DNA from: an uncultured Sphingomonadaceae bacterium
GTDB lineage: Bacteria > Pseudomonadota > Alphaproteobacteria > Sphingomonadales > Sphingomonadaceae
Assembly (NCBI GenBank): GCA_947496865.1
Contig: CANMEE010000001.1
Span: 62,001 to 126,000 of the forward strand
Length of the DNA: 64,000 nucleotides
Direction: 5' to 3'
Below are positions 42,453-51,432 of the stretch, one piece after another. The first letter of the stretch is position 1; each line of letters begins with the position of its first letter. The position numbers were made by a program, and so were the translations under genes. The notes beneath the pieces were generated by a model. It was not told the DNA's origin. It did no database searches and worked only from the letters and a program-made list of their open reading frames with translations.

Positions 42453-43880
42453 TTACTTGGCGTAGCGGCCCTTCAGATAGTTCCAACTTGCACGCAAACC
42501 CAAAGCTTCTCCGCCTTTAGGTCGCCCAGCTTTACTTGCCGGTCGCCACGCATACGTATCGAAATGCGCCCAGGGAATATCATCGGGTACGAATTTTTTC
42601 AGGAACAAAGCGGCGGTGATACAGCCGGCAAAAGAACCGACGGCGACATTGTTGGTGTCAGCAATGGGACTTTTGAGACGATATTCATAGCGCGACCACA
42701 AGGGCATCCGCCACAGAGGGTCATCTTCCTCTTCACCGCTGTCCAGAAGACCGGCCGCCATTTCGTCATCGCTACAAAACATCGCTGGCAGGTCCGGTCC
42801 CAGAGCGACCCGGGCAGCGCCGGTCAGTGTTGCAAAATCAATGATCAGTTCTGGCTCTTCTTCGCCGGCAAGCGTCAGCGCGTCTCCCAATACTAAACGC
42901 CCTTCGGCATCGGTATTGCCAATTTCAACCGTTAGTCCCTTGCGGCTGTTGAGCACATCGCCTGGACGCAGGGCATGGCCGTCGACCGAATTTTCCACCG
43001 CTGGTACCAGCAGGTGAAGCTGTACCGGCAGTTTGCCTTCCATGATCATCTTTGCCAGGCCGATGGCATGAGCGGCGCCGCCCATATCCTTCTTCATAAT
43101 CAACATGCCGGCCGGCGATTTCATCGAAAGCCCGCCACTGTCAAAGGTCACGCCTTTCCCGACAATCGCTATTTTCGGCGCATCTGCCTTACCCCATTTC
43201 AGTTCGATGAGGCGTGGAGCATGATCCCGCATTGCCGCTTTACCGACGCCATGGATCATCGGGAAATGCTTTTCCAGCGTATCGCCGCGGGTGACTTTCA
43301 GGTCTGCCCCGTGCGCTTCGGCCAGCTTTTCGACAATGTCTTCCAGTTTATTTGGCCCCATATCAGCAGCGGGCGTATTGACCATATCGCGGACCAAAGC
43401 AGTGGCTTCAGCCTGACGAACAGCTTCATCCACTTGGGCAATCTCATCCTTGACCAGCAATATGCTTGGTCCCTGACGATCCGGTAGTTTCTTATATTGG
43501 TCAAATTCGTGCTGTGGGATCAACCAGCTAAACAATGCATCTTTTGCGCTGGCGCCTGCGAGGCGATATTTGCCCTCGGGTAACCTGCCCCCAAGCTTCG
43601 CAAGAGCCCACGGATCAAGCTTCTTGTGATTGATAACACCTGCCACAACCGTGAAGTCGCCCTGTTCTGATTTATCAGACTTACCCTTTGCATTTACAAT
43701 GGGAAGGATCAGATAGGATTCCGGATTGGCAACAAATTTATAGGCCTTCACCAGACTACGGACGCTATCTGGCTGGTCTTTGAGCCAGCTTTCAAAAATA
43801 TGGACGTCCAGTATCTGGATGGTTCGGGCAGCTTGGCCTTTGTCGGCCTCTATCAATGTCTTAAAGTCTATCATCGCCAT
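42453..43880 (-). CDS. M17 leucyl aminopeptidase family protein
   Basis: 475-aa metallo-aminopeptidase from ATG 43880. The two-zinc site motifs are seen: GKGVTFDSGGLSMKS (about residue 265) and the diagnostic NTDAEGRLVLGDAL (about 345). The C-terminal catalytic domain is full; the N-terminal domain is divergent from PepA. An extension to 43949 would overlap the flavin monooxygenase gene. Role: turnover of peptides in the cytoplasm. Confidence 0.9.
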   Translation of the reverse strand: MAMIDFKTLIEADKGQAARTIQILDVHIFESWLKDQPDSVRSLVKAYKFVANPESYLILPIVNAKGKSDKSEQGDFTVVAGVINHKKLDPWALAKLGGRLPEGKYRLAGASAKDALFSWLIPQHEFDQYKKLPDRQGPSILLVKDEIAQVDEAVRQAEATALVRDMVNTPAADMGPNKLEDIVEKLAEAHGADLKVTRGDTLEKHFPMIHGVGKAAMRDHAPRLIELKWGKADAPKIAIVGKGVTFDSGGLSMKSPAGMLIMKKDMGGAAHAIGLAKMIMEGKLPVQLHLLVPAVENSVDGHALRPGDVLNSRKGLTVEIGNTDAEGRLVLGDALTLAGEEEPELIIDFATLTGAARVALGPDLPAMFCSDDEMAAGLLDSGEEEDDPLWRMPLWSRYEYRLKSPIADTNNVAVGSFAGCITAALFLKKFVPDDIPWAHFDTYAWRPASKAGRPKGGEALGLRASWNYLKGRYAK

Positions 43881-43917
43881 TCTATAGACCCACAAATCGC
43901 GGAACGCGAGAGTGTAA

Positions 43918-45429
43918 TCAGGCCGGAACCGACTCCTTTTCCGGAGCATCCGTTGATGGCTTCAACGACGGGCTTCCCGCTTTGGCAAAAACCAATACGC
44001 CATCATCCACCGTCTTATGCCGCAAGTTAATAATATCCTTGGGGTAATTCTGATTGAGTCGCCAAGGTTTACGGTCTCCCTGCTTCGGTAAGTCCTTGAT
44101 CGCGCGCTGGACATAGCCAGAGGTAAAATCAAGCATTGGTTCGGTCCCAACCGAACCGTCAGCTGGCAGAGTGGGTGTTGCAATCGGGGTGCCGTTTTTG
44201 TCCATGAAGTTGATCAACCGACAAACATATTCGCTCGTCAGATCGGCCTTCAATGTCCAGCTGGCATTGGTATAGCCCATGGTCATGCCGAAATTAGGAA
44301 CACCGGAAAACATAACGCCTTTATAGTTTATTTTCTCGCCGAAAACGACTGGCTCACCGTCAACTTCAATAGCGGCGCTGCCGCCGGTCAGCATTTTCAA
44401 ACCCGTTGCTGTGACGATAATATCGGCTTCCAGCGTTTCGCCGGACTTCAGCACTATGCCGGTTTCCGTAAACCGCTCGATTTGGTCGGTAACAACGGAC
44501 GCTTTGCCTGATTTAATCGCGCTGAATAAATCACTGTCCGGTACCAGACATAGACGCTGATCCCACGGATTATAGCTGGGCGTGAAATGGGTCATGTCAA
44601 CGCCCTCGCCCATTTCTTCTTTCACCATATCCAATATGCGCTTTTTGAATGCCTTTGGCTTGTTACGCGCAAGGTTGAACGTAAACAGGCCCCACAGCAC
44701 GTTTTTCCAGCGCGTAAACAGATAGGCGAGCTTCCCAGGCATGATTTTGCGGAACCGCAATGCCCATTTATCCTCACCAGGCAGCGACACGATATAAGTC
44801 GGTGAACGCTGGAGCATGGTTACATGATCTGCCGTTTCAGCCATGGATGGCACCAATGTCACAGCGGTTGCGCCACTGCCGATGACAACGACTTTCTTGC
44901 CAGCATAATCGATATTTTCCGGCCAGAATTGCGGATGCACAATCTGCCCTGCAAAAGCCTCTTTGCCGGGAAAATCGGGACTATGGGCTTCGTCATAACT
45001 GTAATAGCCAGAGCACATGTGGAGGAAATTGCATTGGATGGTGCTGTCCGATCCATCACCATGTTTGAGGCTGACGGTCCACAAAGCCTCTTTGCTCGAC
45101 CAGCTGGCGTTGACGACTTTTTGGTTGAACCGGATTTTGTCTTCCAACTTATATTCCTCAACCGTCTCGTGAAGATAGTTGAGGATCGAAGGCGCATCGG
45201 CAATGGCCTTGCGCGCGGTCCATGGTTTGAAATTATAACCCAGCGTGTACATATCGCTGTCCGAGCGAATACCGGGATAGCGGAACAAATCCCACGTCCC
45301 TCCAAGCCGTTCGCGGCCTTCGACAATCGCGAAGCTTTTGCCGGCACATCTTTTCGTCAAGTGCACCGCAGCGCCGATACCGGACAGGCCAGCACCAACA
45401 ATCAGAACGTCAATTATTTCATTTTCCAT
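43918..45429 (-). CDS. Flavin-containing monooxygenase (Baeyer-Villiger type), copy 1
   Basis: 503-aa NADPH-dependent flavin monooxygenase. The FAD Rossmann motif is VGAGLSGIGAAVHL (about residue 10), the NADPH motif IGSGATAVTLVPSM (about 185). The FMO/BVMO fingerprint appears as GGTWDLFRYPGIRSDSDMYTLGY. It may insert oxygen into ketones or hydroxylate/oxidise hydrophobic substrates. A close paralogue is encoded 65 bp upstream, and an inverted repeat lies just before its start. Confidence 0.9.
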   Translation of the reverse strand: MENEIIDVLIVGAGLSGIGAAVHLTKRCAGKSFAIVEGRERLGGTWDLFRYPGIRSDSDMYTLGYNFKPWTARKAIADAPSILNYLHETVEEYKLEDKIRFNQKVVNASWSSKEALWTVSLKHGDGSDSTIQCNFLHMCSGYYSYDEAHSPDFPGKEAFAGQIVHPQFWPENIDYAGKKVVVIGSGATAVTLVPSMAETADHVTMLQRSPTYIVSLPGEDKWALRFRKIMPGKLAYLFTRWKNVLWGLFTFNLARNKPKAFKKRILDMVKEEMGEGVDMTHFTPSYNPWDQRLCLVPDSDLFSAIKSGKASVVTDQIERFTETGIVLKSGETLEADIIVTATGLKMLTGGSAAIEVDGEPVVFGEKINYKGVMFSGVPNFGMTMGYTNASWTLKADLTSEYVCRLINFMDKNGTPIATPTLPADGSVGTEPMLDFTSGYVQRAIKDLPKQGDRKPWRLNQNYPKDIINLRHKTVDDGVLVFAKAGSPSLKPSTDAPEKESVPA

Positions 45430-45435
45430 AGAAGT

Positions 45436-45461
45436 TACTTACTAACACTGATGTTAATTAC
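45436..45461. promoter_or_regulatory. TetR-like inverted repeat before FMO copy 1
   Basis: TAACA (45443-45447) and TGTTA (45452-45456) are exact complements around CTGA, inside TTACTTACTAACACTGATGT. The half-site spacing resembles operators of TetR-type repressors. It lies 15-30 bp upstream of the start codon at 45429. Confidence 0.4.
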
Positions 45462-45494
45462 AAGCCGGTAACGCGAAAAATTTGCCGCTGCGGC

Positions 45495-47033
45495 TTACTC
45501 GGCTGCTTCCATGGTCAATTCGTCCCGACCAGTTGCTGCACTATTCGGTCCGTAAAACTGGATCACACCATCATCGATAGCTTCTTTGAGCAATATCTTT
45601 TTGTCGAACAGATAATCCTGGTTCAATTTCCAGGGCATGGCCGTGCTGTTGCGCGGCAGTTCGTTGATGGAGCGTTTAATATAGCCCGAGGAGAAGTCGA
45701 ACAGCTCTTCCTCTTCCACCGTTTCCGACAGAACCGGATTGGCAATCCGGGTGCTGGTTGCATCCATATGGTTGAGCAACCGGCAGGTATATTCCGAAAC
45801 AATATCGGCCTTTAACGTCCACGAGGCGTTGAGATAGCCGAAGACAATGGCCATGTTTGGAATGTCCGAGAACATACAACCTTTATAATAGAAATGATCG
45901 TGGAAATTGATCGGCTTGCCGTCAACTTCGAACGCGACCTTGCCGGCCACCGCCAGCTTCAGACCCGTCGCCGTGACGATCACATCCGCGTCCAATGTCT
46001 CACCAGATTTCAGTATAATACCGTCAGCGGTGACCGTATCAATATGGCCGGTTTTAACATCCGCCGCACCAGAGCTAATGGCCTTGAACATATCGCTATC
46101 AGGCACAAGGCAAAGCCGCTGCTCCCAAGGGCCATAAGGCGGGGTGTAATCTTCCTTATTATATTTATCGCCCAGCTCTTTTTTCAGCGGTTTTTCAAGC
46201 TTTTTCACGATCTTCTCAGGCTGGTTTCGAGCCATGTTGAAGGTCAGGTCCTGCATTTTCACATTTTTCCAGCGGATGATATTATAAGCCCATTGATCGG
46301 GCATGATCTTGCGCAGGAAATTGGCGAGATGGTCCTTGGCATTGCGGGCAAAATACCATGTTGGCGTGCGTTGGAGCATGGTCACATGCGCAGCCTCTTT
46401 GGCCATCACCGGAACAATTGTAACCGCTGTCGCGCCGCTGCCGATGATGACAACTTTCTTGCCGCTATAGTCCAAATCCTTGGGCCAAAATTGCGGATGG
46501 ACGACATCGCCTTTGAAATTCTCTATACCGGCAATCTGCGCGTCATAGCCCTGATCATAGTCATAATAGCCAGACCCCATATAGAGGAAATTGGCATGCA
46601 TTACGGCGTGGCTACCGTCTGATTTCTCGGCGGTCACTGTCCAGCGCGCGTCGTCACTCGACCAGCTTGCCGACAATACTTTGTGGCCAAAATGGATGTG
46701 CTTTTCCAGATCATGTTTCGTCTTGATCCGGTGGAGATAGTTCATAATGGACGGGCCGTCGGCAATGGCTTTTTGCTCGGTCCAAGGTTCAAAATTAAAG
46801 CCCAGCGTATGCATATCACTGTCCGAACGGATGCCGGGATATTGGAACAGGTTCCATGTTCCACCGATATCATCACGGCGCTCAACCAAGGCAAAGCTCT
46901 TGCCCGGACATTTGTCGCGCAGATGCACCGCCATACCAATGCCAGAAATACCTGCTCCAACGATCAGCACATCGACCGATTCGACCGGAGCTTGCGAACT
47001 GCTGCCGCCGTCCTCTTTTACCTGTGTAGCCAT
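45495..47033 (-). CDS. Flavin-containing monooxygenase (Baeyer-Villiger type), copy 2
   Basis: 512-aa paralogue of the preceding gene. FAD motif VGAGISGIGMAVHL, BVMO-like GGTWNLFQYPGIRSDSD, NADPH motif IGSGATAVTIVPVM. Conserved blocks run the whole length (for example DADVIVTATGLKLA against EADIIVTATGLKML), so it is a tandem duplication with later divergence. The N-terminal 15 residues differ. Its promoter holds a double palindrome around 47097-47121. Confidence 0.9.
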   Translation of the reverse strand: MATQVKEDGGSSSQAPVESVDVLIVGAGISGIGMAVHLRDKCPGKSFALVERRDDIGGTWNLFQYPGIRSDSDMHTLGFNFEPWTEQKAIADGPSIMNYLHRIKTKHDLEKHIHFGHKVLSASWSSDDARWTVTAEKSDGSHAVMHANFLYMGSGYYDYDQGYDAQIAGIENFKGDVVHPQFWPKDLDYSGKKVVIIGSGATAVTIVPVMAKEAAHVTMLQRTPTWYFARNAKDHLANFLRKIMPDQWAYNIIRWKNVKMQDLTFNMARNQPEKIVKKLEKPLKKELGDKYNKEDYTPPYGPWEQRLCLVPDSDMFKAISSGAADVKTGHIDTVTADGIILKSGETLDADVIVTATGLKLAVAGKVAFEVDGKPINFHDHFYYKGCMFSDIPNMAIVFGYLNASWTLKADIVSEYTCRLLNHMDATSTRIANPVLSETVEEEELFDFSSGYIKRSINELPRNSTAMPWKLNQDYLFDKKILLKEAIDDGVIQFYGPNSAATGRDELTMEAAE

Positions 47034-47096
47034 TTGCCGTCTCTCCCAGCTTGAATCGCACTATGCCATTCCGGCGACAAGGTTGCAAATGACAAT

Positions 47097-47121
47097 TTAA
47101 TCACCTGATTAAGGCTTAATC
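47097..47121. promoter_or_regulatory. Overlapping palindromes upstream of FMO copy 2
   Basis: TTAATCA (47097-47103) CC TGATTAA (47106-47112) is one perfect inverted repeat. GATTAAG (47107-47113) G CTTAATC (47115-47121) is a second that shares the middle arm. Three TTAATC half-sites therefore lie in 25 bp, 64-88 bp upstream of the start codon at 47033, as expected for a dimeric repressor or activator. Confidence 0.5.
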
Positions 47122-47259
47122 GCACTAAATTCACACCAAGAAAGCCTAGTTTTCCGAAGAAAACTGGACTATGATTGAAATTGTCACGCGGTTGAACCGA
47201 AAAAGATCGTACACGATCGCGGGCGTCAAAAAGCTATAATGGATCGACGATCATGCAGG

Positions 47260-47282
47260 AAAAACCCGTTTTGAAACGGGGC
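47260..47282 (-). terminator. Hairpin terminator after the MBL gene
   Basis: On the minus strand CCCGTTT and AAACGGG pair and are followed by five T. The hairpin lies 50 bp after the stop codon at 47331. Confidence 0.6.
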
Positions 47283-47330
47283 TAATCGCGCGTATTTTGA
47301 TCAGCCGTCCATGACATTTGGAGCGCCAGA

Positions 47331-48446
47331 TCAAACCCCGCTATACCAAGCGGTGCCGTCTTTCATGTCATGCCTCGCCCTGCCAGTATATTCCAGATGA
47401 CGCAGCGTCGCCATCGCCTCGCCGGTTGCCATGCCGATCACATCATGACCAATGGGTCGCGAAAATAGCAGCGGAAAACTATCCACCACCCGCATCGGCT
47501 TTTCCGCTAGTGCGGCGACAACGTCATCAAGCGCCTCATTGTGGCGCAGCGCCAAGGTGTCCAATCGCTGATGCGCGCCCTTAAACGGACGGCCATGGGC
47601 TGGCAGCACCAATAAGTCCGGGTCAATTTCGGCGCGGAACCGGTCTATGCTGTCAAGCCATTCGCCAAGAGGGTCGGCTGTGGGCTCGCTCAGCATAACC
47701 GAAATATTGGACGTGATCCGCGGTAATATCTGGTCACCAGAAATCATCACATGATTGGCATCATCAATCAAACAGGCATGTTCCGGCGTGTGTCCGCGCC
47801 CGATCATCACCCGCCAGTCATTGTCCCCGATGGTCAGGCTATCGCCCTCATCCATCCGGATATGTCCAACCGGCAATTGCGATACAGCCCGGGCAAAGCG
47901 GCCCCAGCCGCCTTCACATTTTTCTTTGATCAGCGCTTCGTCCCAGCCGGCAAAGCGCCATTCATCAATCGCTTCCTGCGGGACATCGGTGCTGACATCA
48001 GCGGTCAGCATCCGCGCCAGCAGCCATTCTGTCCGGTTCATATGCAGCGGCGCCTTGAACCGTTTGGCCAGCCAGCCGGCACAACCAACATGGTCGGGAT
48101 GGAAATGGGTGACGACTATCTTCGTGGCTGTCTTGCCATTGAGACCTGTTTGGAAAAGCGTTTTCCAAGATTCAATGACAGCGGGCATGAAAAGACCGGT
48201 ATCGACAATGGCAAAGCCCGGCGTTCCATCCGGGTGAACGTCGTCCAATACCCAATTATTGATATGCCCCAGCGGTCCGGGAACCGGCGTGCGGGTCCAG
48301 CCTATGCCGGGCATCAGTTCAAAATATTCGCCATATTTCGGCTCATAATCGCCGAGCGGATAGGTTAATCCGTCCGCTTCAATGGGATCAAAGCCATGAT
48401 CGGCTAGCGTTGCATCATAAGCGGGGGGTTTTGTTGGAGCATCCAT
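47331..48446 (-). CDS. MBL-fold metallo-hydrolase
   Basis: 371-aa metallo-beta-lactamase fold protein from ATG 48446; the frame is open to 48482. The metal motif THFHPDHVGCAGWL is intact, with later ligands in GRGHTPEHACLID and VLPAHGRPF. Length and the winged C-terminal part resemble LACTB2-like or RNase Z-unrelated hydrolases of thioesters/lactones. Substrate unknown. It has its own terminator, so it is separate from the FMO genes despite the shared strand. Confidence 0.85.
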   Translation of the reverse strand: MDAPTKPPAYDATLADHGFDPIEADGLTYPLGDYEPKYGEYFELMPGIGWTRTPVPGPLGHINNWVLDDVHPDGTPGFAIVDTGLFMPAVIESWKTLFQTGLNGKTATKIVVTHFHPDHVGCAGWLAKRFKAPLHMNRTEWLLARMLTADVSTDVPQEAIDEWRFAGWDEALIKEKCEGGWGRFARAVSQLPVGHIRMDEGDSLTIGDNDWRVMIGRGHTPEHACLIDDANHVMISGDQILPRITSNISVMLSEPTADPLGEWLDSIDRFRAEIDPDLLVLPAHGRPFKGAHQRLDTLALRHNEALDDVVAALAEKPMRVVDSFPLLFSRPIGHDVIGMATGEAMATLRHLEYTGRARHDMKDGTAWYSGV

Positions 48447-48555
48447 AAACCGACCATAGGCATAGGCAGCAAAGCGGCGCAACCCGATTTAATTGGGCAG
48501 TTAATTTTACTAGTGCTTTATACCCCCGGCCTGGACCGGAATGATGAGACCGCTA

Positions 48556-49269
48556 TCAGCTGTCTTTGAAGAGAGTCTCTGCGGTCAGATCTTCGGTAGC
48601 AATTTCTTCCGCGCCGGATTCAGCGGCCAGTGCAGCCTCTGCATCGCGTTCGGCCTGTGCCCGCTCTTCATGCAGTTCAGCGATAAGCGCTTCTTTGTCG
48701 CCGCCCAGTTTCTTGTCTTCGGGCACTTCAGGTTCAATACCGGCCTTCTTCGCGGCTTTTGCAACAACAGCATCCAATTCGCGCTGAGAACAAAGCCCCA
48801 ATGTGACCGGATCTTTCGGTACAATATTGGCAATGTTCCAGTGCTCACGGTCACGGATCGCATTGATCGTGGTGCGTGTCGTACCGATCAGCTTGCCGAC
48901 CTGTGCATCAGAGATTTCCGGGTGATTGCGCAGCAACCAAGCGATGCCATCGGGCTTGTCCTGCCGCTTGGAAACGGGCGTGTAGCGCGGGCCTTTGGTG
49001 CGGCGCACCTGATCCGGGCCTTTTTGCAGCTTCATCCGATAATCCGGGTCCGCTTCGGCCTTCGCGATTTCTTCATTGGTCAATTCATGTGCTTGCACCG
49101 GATCGCGACCGGTATATTTGGAACTGGCCAGATCATCGGCCATCGCATTGACTTCGAGAATGTGAATACCGCAAAACTCAGCAATTTGTTCAAAGCTCAA
49201 ACCGGTATTATCTACCAGCCAGCTGGCGGTCGCGTGCTGCATCAGCGGAGTTGGGTTTTCTTGGGCCAC
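48556..49269 (-). CDS. trcR: Cell-cycle transcriptional regulator TrcR (DUF1013)
   Basis: 237-aa DUF1013 protein, conserved across Alphaproteobacteria and known in Caulobacter as TrcR. It has an HTH-like N-terminal half (MQHATASWLVDNTGLSFEQIAEFCGIHILEVNAMADD) and a second HTH-like part (DAQVGKLIGTTRTTINAIRDR). An acidic, coiled C-terminus rich in Ala and Glu follows. The start is GTG at 49269 behind AAGGAT. Confidence 0.88.
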   Translation of the reverse strand: MAQENPTPLMQHATASWLVDNTGLSFEQIAEFCGIHILEVNAMADDLASSKYTGRDPVQAHELTNEEIAKAEADPDYRMKLQKGPDQVRRTKGPRYTPVSKRQDKPDGIAWLLRNHPEISDAQVGKLIGTTRTTINAIRDREHWNIANIVPKDPVTLGLCSQRELDAVVAKAAKKAGIEPEVPEDKKLGGDKEALIAELHEERAQAERDAEAALAAESGAEEIATEDLTAETLFKDS

Positions 49270-49281
49270 GGTGGCATCCTT

Positions 49282-49320
49282 CTTAAAAAATAAGGGCCGC
49301 CCCTTTCGGGAGCGGCCGTT
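49282..49320 (-). terminator. Terminator of the Nudix operon
   Basis: On the minus strand GGCCGCTCCCG and CGGGGCGGCC-type arms pair around AAA, followed by CTTATTTTTT. It lies 50 bp after the Nudix stop (49370) and just before the trcR start. Confidence 0.85.
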
Positions 49321-49369
49321 TGTTGAGCCCTATGTAGGGGATATCGAAAGAGTCGGCAAGATATTTGGT

Positions 49370-49822
49370 TCAGCTATCTATTTTTGACCCATTCGGGCGC
49401 AGGCTATGGCAAAAATCGCGTAGCCGGTCTTGCAAATGCGGTACGGCCTCATCGCTCTCCAAAAAATCGTCTACGGCCATTATCTGCCAGTGCTGGCCTT
49501 CGTCCCCAAAAACGATTCCAGTCACTTGTTCCGGAGAGAGCACGCCTACAAAAAACAAGGCGCGTCGGCTGTTTCCCCCGCGCCAATTTTCATAATGTTG
49601 AACGTAATCAAGCGCGTCGATATCGATCTGGATACCAAATTCTTCAAAAGTTTCCCGCGCAACGCACTCGGCCCCGCTCTCGCCGTTTTCGCGGCCTCCG
49701 CCAGGCAAATCCCACATGTCGGGGAAAGGAATTTCGGGATTATCGTCGCGGCGATAGACAAGCAATTGATCATCGACAAAAAAAGCAGCTTTCGCGCCAT
49801 GAAAGTCGATATCTTTATCCAT
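49370..49822 (-). CDS. Nudix hydrolase
   Basis: 150-aa Nudix protein. The Nudix box is complete: GGGRENGESGAECVARETFEEFG (GX5EX7REUXEEXGU type). It starts with DFHGAKAAFFVDDQLLVYRR. Substrate is probably a nucleoside diphosphate derivative, but cannot be set. It starts 3 bp after the quinone oxidoreductase stop, so both are co-transcribed and share the following terminator. Confidence 0.88.
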   Translation of the reverse strand: MDKDIDFHGAKAAFFVDDQLLVYRRDDNPEIPFPDMWDLPGGGRENGESGAECVARETFEEFGIQIDIDALDYVQHYENWRGGNSRRALFFVGVLSPEQVTGIVFGDEGQHWQIMAVDDFLESDEAVPHLQDRLRDFCHSLRPNGSKIDS

Positions 49823-49825
49823 CCA

Positions 49826-50836
49826 CTAACCGACCTTAAGAACGATCTTCCCAATATGGTCACCCGCTTCCATATGAGCATGCGCTTTGGCCGCATCAGC
49901 CAGCGCAAATGTTTCATCCATAACCGGCTTCAACTTGCCAGCTTCGACATCTGGCCAAACATAGCGATAGATTTCATCGGCCAGCAACGCTTTGCGGTCG
50001 GCGGACTGCGGGCGCAGGGTTGAGCCGGTCAATGTCAGACGTTTCATCATAATCTGCGCCATATTCAAGGTCGCAGTCATCCCGCCCTGCACCGCGATGG
50101 TCACGTGACGGCCGTCTTCTTTCAGACAATTCAGGTTCCGCGCGACATAGTCTCCTGCGACCATATCGAGCACCACTTCCACGCCTTGGCCACCGGTGAT
50201 TTTCTTGACCTCTTCAACAAAATCCTGACTCTTATAGTTGATCGCATGGTCCGCACCGATGGATTTGGCCGCCGTGCATTTTTGATCAGAACCGCAGGTC
50301 ACAATCACTCGTAACCCGACAAGCTTACCGAGCATGATAGCCATGGTACCGATGCCGCTCGTACCGCCATGAATAAGCACCGTTTCATCTTCTCGTGCGA
50401 AAGCCCGATTAAACAAATTGCTCCAAACGGTAAAAAGCGTTTCAGGCAGTGCCGCAGCTTCCTCCATCGTCAGATTCTCTGGCACAGGCAGGCATTGCCC
50501 AGCCGGAGCCACGCAAAACTCCGCATAGCCACCGCCGTTGGTAAGCGCGCATATCTTGCGGCCCATCCATTCCGGTTCCACGCCCTCGCCGAGAGTGACC
50601 ACAGTGCCGGACACTTCCAGACCTGGTAACGGTGATGCACCGGGAGGAGCCGGATAGAGGCCCATGCGCTGCACAACATCAGGCCGGTTCACACCAGCGG
50701 CGGCCACTTTGATCAACACTTCTCCAGCCGCCGGTTCTGGCACGGCCATCGTCTGAGGCTTTAACACCTCCGGGCCGCCCGGTTCGGTTATCGCGATGGC
50801 GGTCATTTCCGACTGCAAAACTTCTGATACTGTCAT
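49826..50836 (-). CDS. NAD(P)H quinone oxidoreductase, zinc-type MDR family
   Basis: 336-aa medium-chain dehydrogenase/reductase of the quinone oxidoreductase group, which lacks zinc. The GroES-like domain starts ITEPGGPEVLKPQ and has VNRPDVVQRMGLYPAPPGAS. The NADP motif is GGTSGIGTMAIMLGK. It reduces quinones or alkenals. Cotranscribed with the Nudix gene, divergent from DUF1192 across 132 bp. Confidence 0.9.
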   Translation of the reverse strand: MTVSEVLQSEMTAIAITEPGGPEVLKPQTMAVPEPAAGEVLIKVAAAGVNRPDVVQRMGLYPAPPGASPLPGLEVSGTVVTLGEGVEPEWMGRKICALTNGGGYAEFCVAPAGQCLPVPENLTMEEAAALPETLFTVWSNLFNRAFAREDETVLIHGGTSGIGTMAIMLGKLVGLRVIVTCGSDQKCTAAKSIGADHAINYKSQDFVEEVKKITGGQGVEVVLDMVAGDYVARNLNCLKEDGRHVTIAVQGGMTATLNMAQIMMKRLTLTGSTLRPQSADRKALLADEIYRYVWPDVEAGKLKPVMDETFALADAAKAHAHMEAGDHIGKIVLKVG

Positions 50837-50968
50837 GGCTTGCCCCTAATTGTCCCAAAAACGCATGGCTGTCCGGCGTCCGTTTTTATCCACCATCCTT
50901 ATTGACAGCAAAGCCGTGCCGGTCAACATTAGCGAGGCAAATGGTCGAAAAAGACAGGATAAATTTAC

Positions 50969-51169
50969 ATGGATAATGACGATGATCTGCCGCGTAGCGC
51001 CAATGATCCACTCAGTCTGGTCGTAAAACAGGATCTCGACCCATTTTCTGTAGATGAGTTGGAAAAGCGAATATCGATACTCAAAACCGAAATAAGCCGC
51101 TGCGAAGCAAAGAAAAGCTTTGCGGTATCCCATCGGGCCAGTGCCGACAGCTTGTTTAAAAAGACGTAA
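50969..51169 (+). CDS. DUF1192 family small protein
   Basis: 66-aa conserved alphaproteobacterial protein of unknown role. The family pattern is clear: DPFSVDELEKRISILKTEI followed by KKSFAVSHRASADSLFK. A short coiled coil covers the middle. Its position upstream of clpA recurs in sphingomonads. Confidence 0.85.
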   Translation: MDNDDDLPRSANDPLSLVVKQDLDPFSVDELEKRISILKTEISRCEAKKSFAVSHRASADSLFKKT

Positions 51170-51432
51170 TATTCACCGCTTTGGTAAGAATTTGTTAACC
51201 CTATTTCTTAATATTCAAACTTAATTTGATCCGGCTTGGACCGTTTAGGAGAAAAGACGCCAAAATATGTTTAACCTTGGCTCAAAGCTTGCCGTTCTTT
51301 GGATATGCCCTTGATGTTTTTCGGGTTACGCATAGATTAAGAAGGAAGCCGAATAGTTAAGGTCAGAGTAACATCAGATCCCATAGTTTTTCGGCAACGG
51401 GACAATTCTCTGTTCCATCAAGGAGTAAGTAC

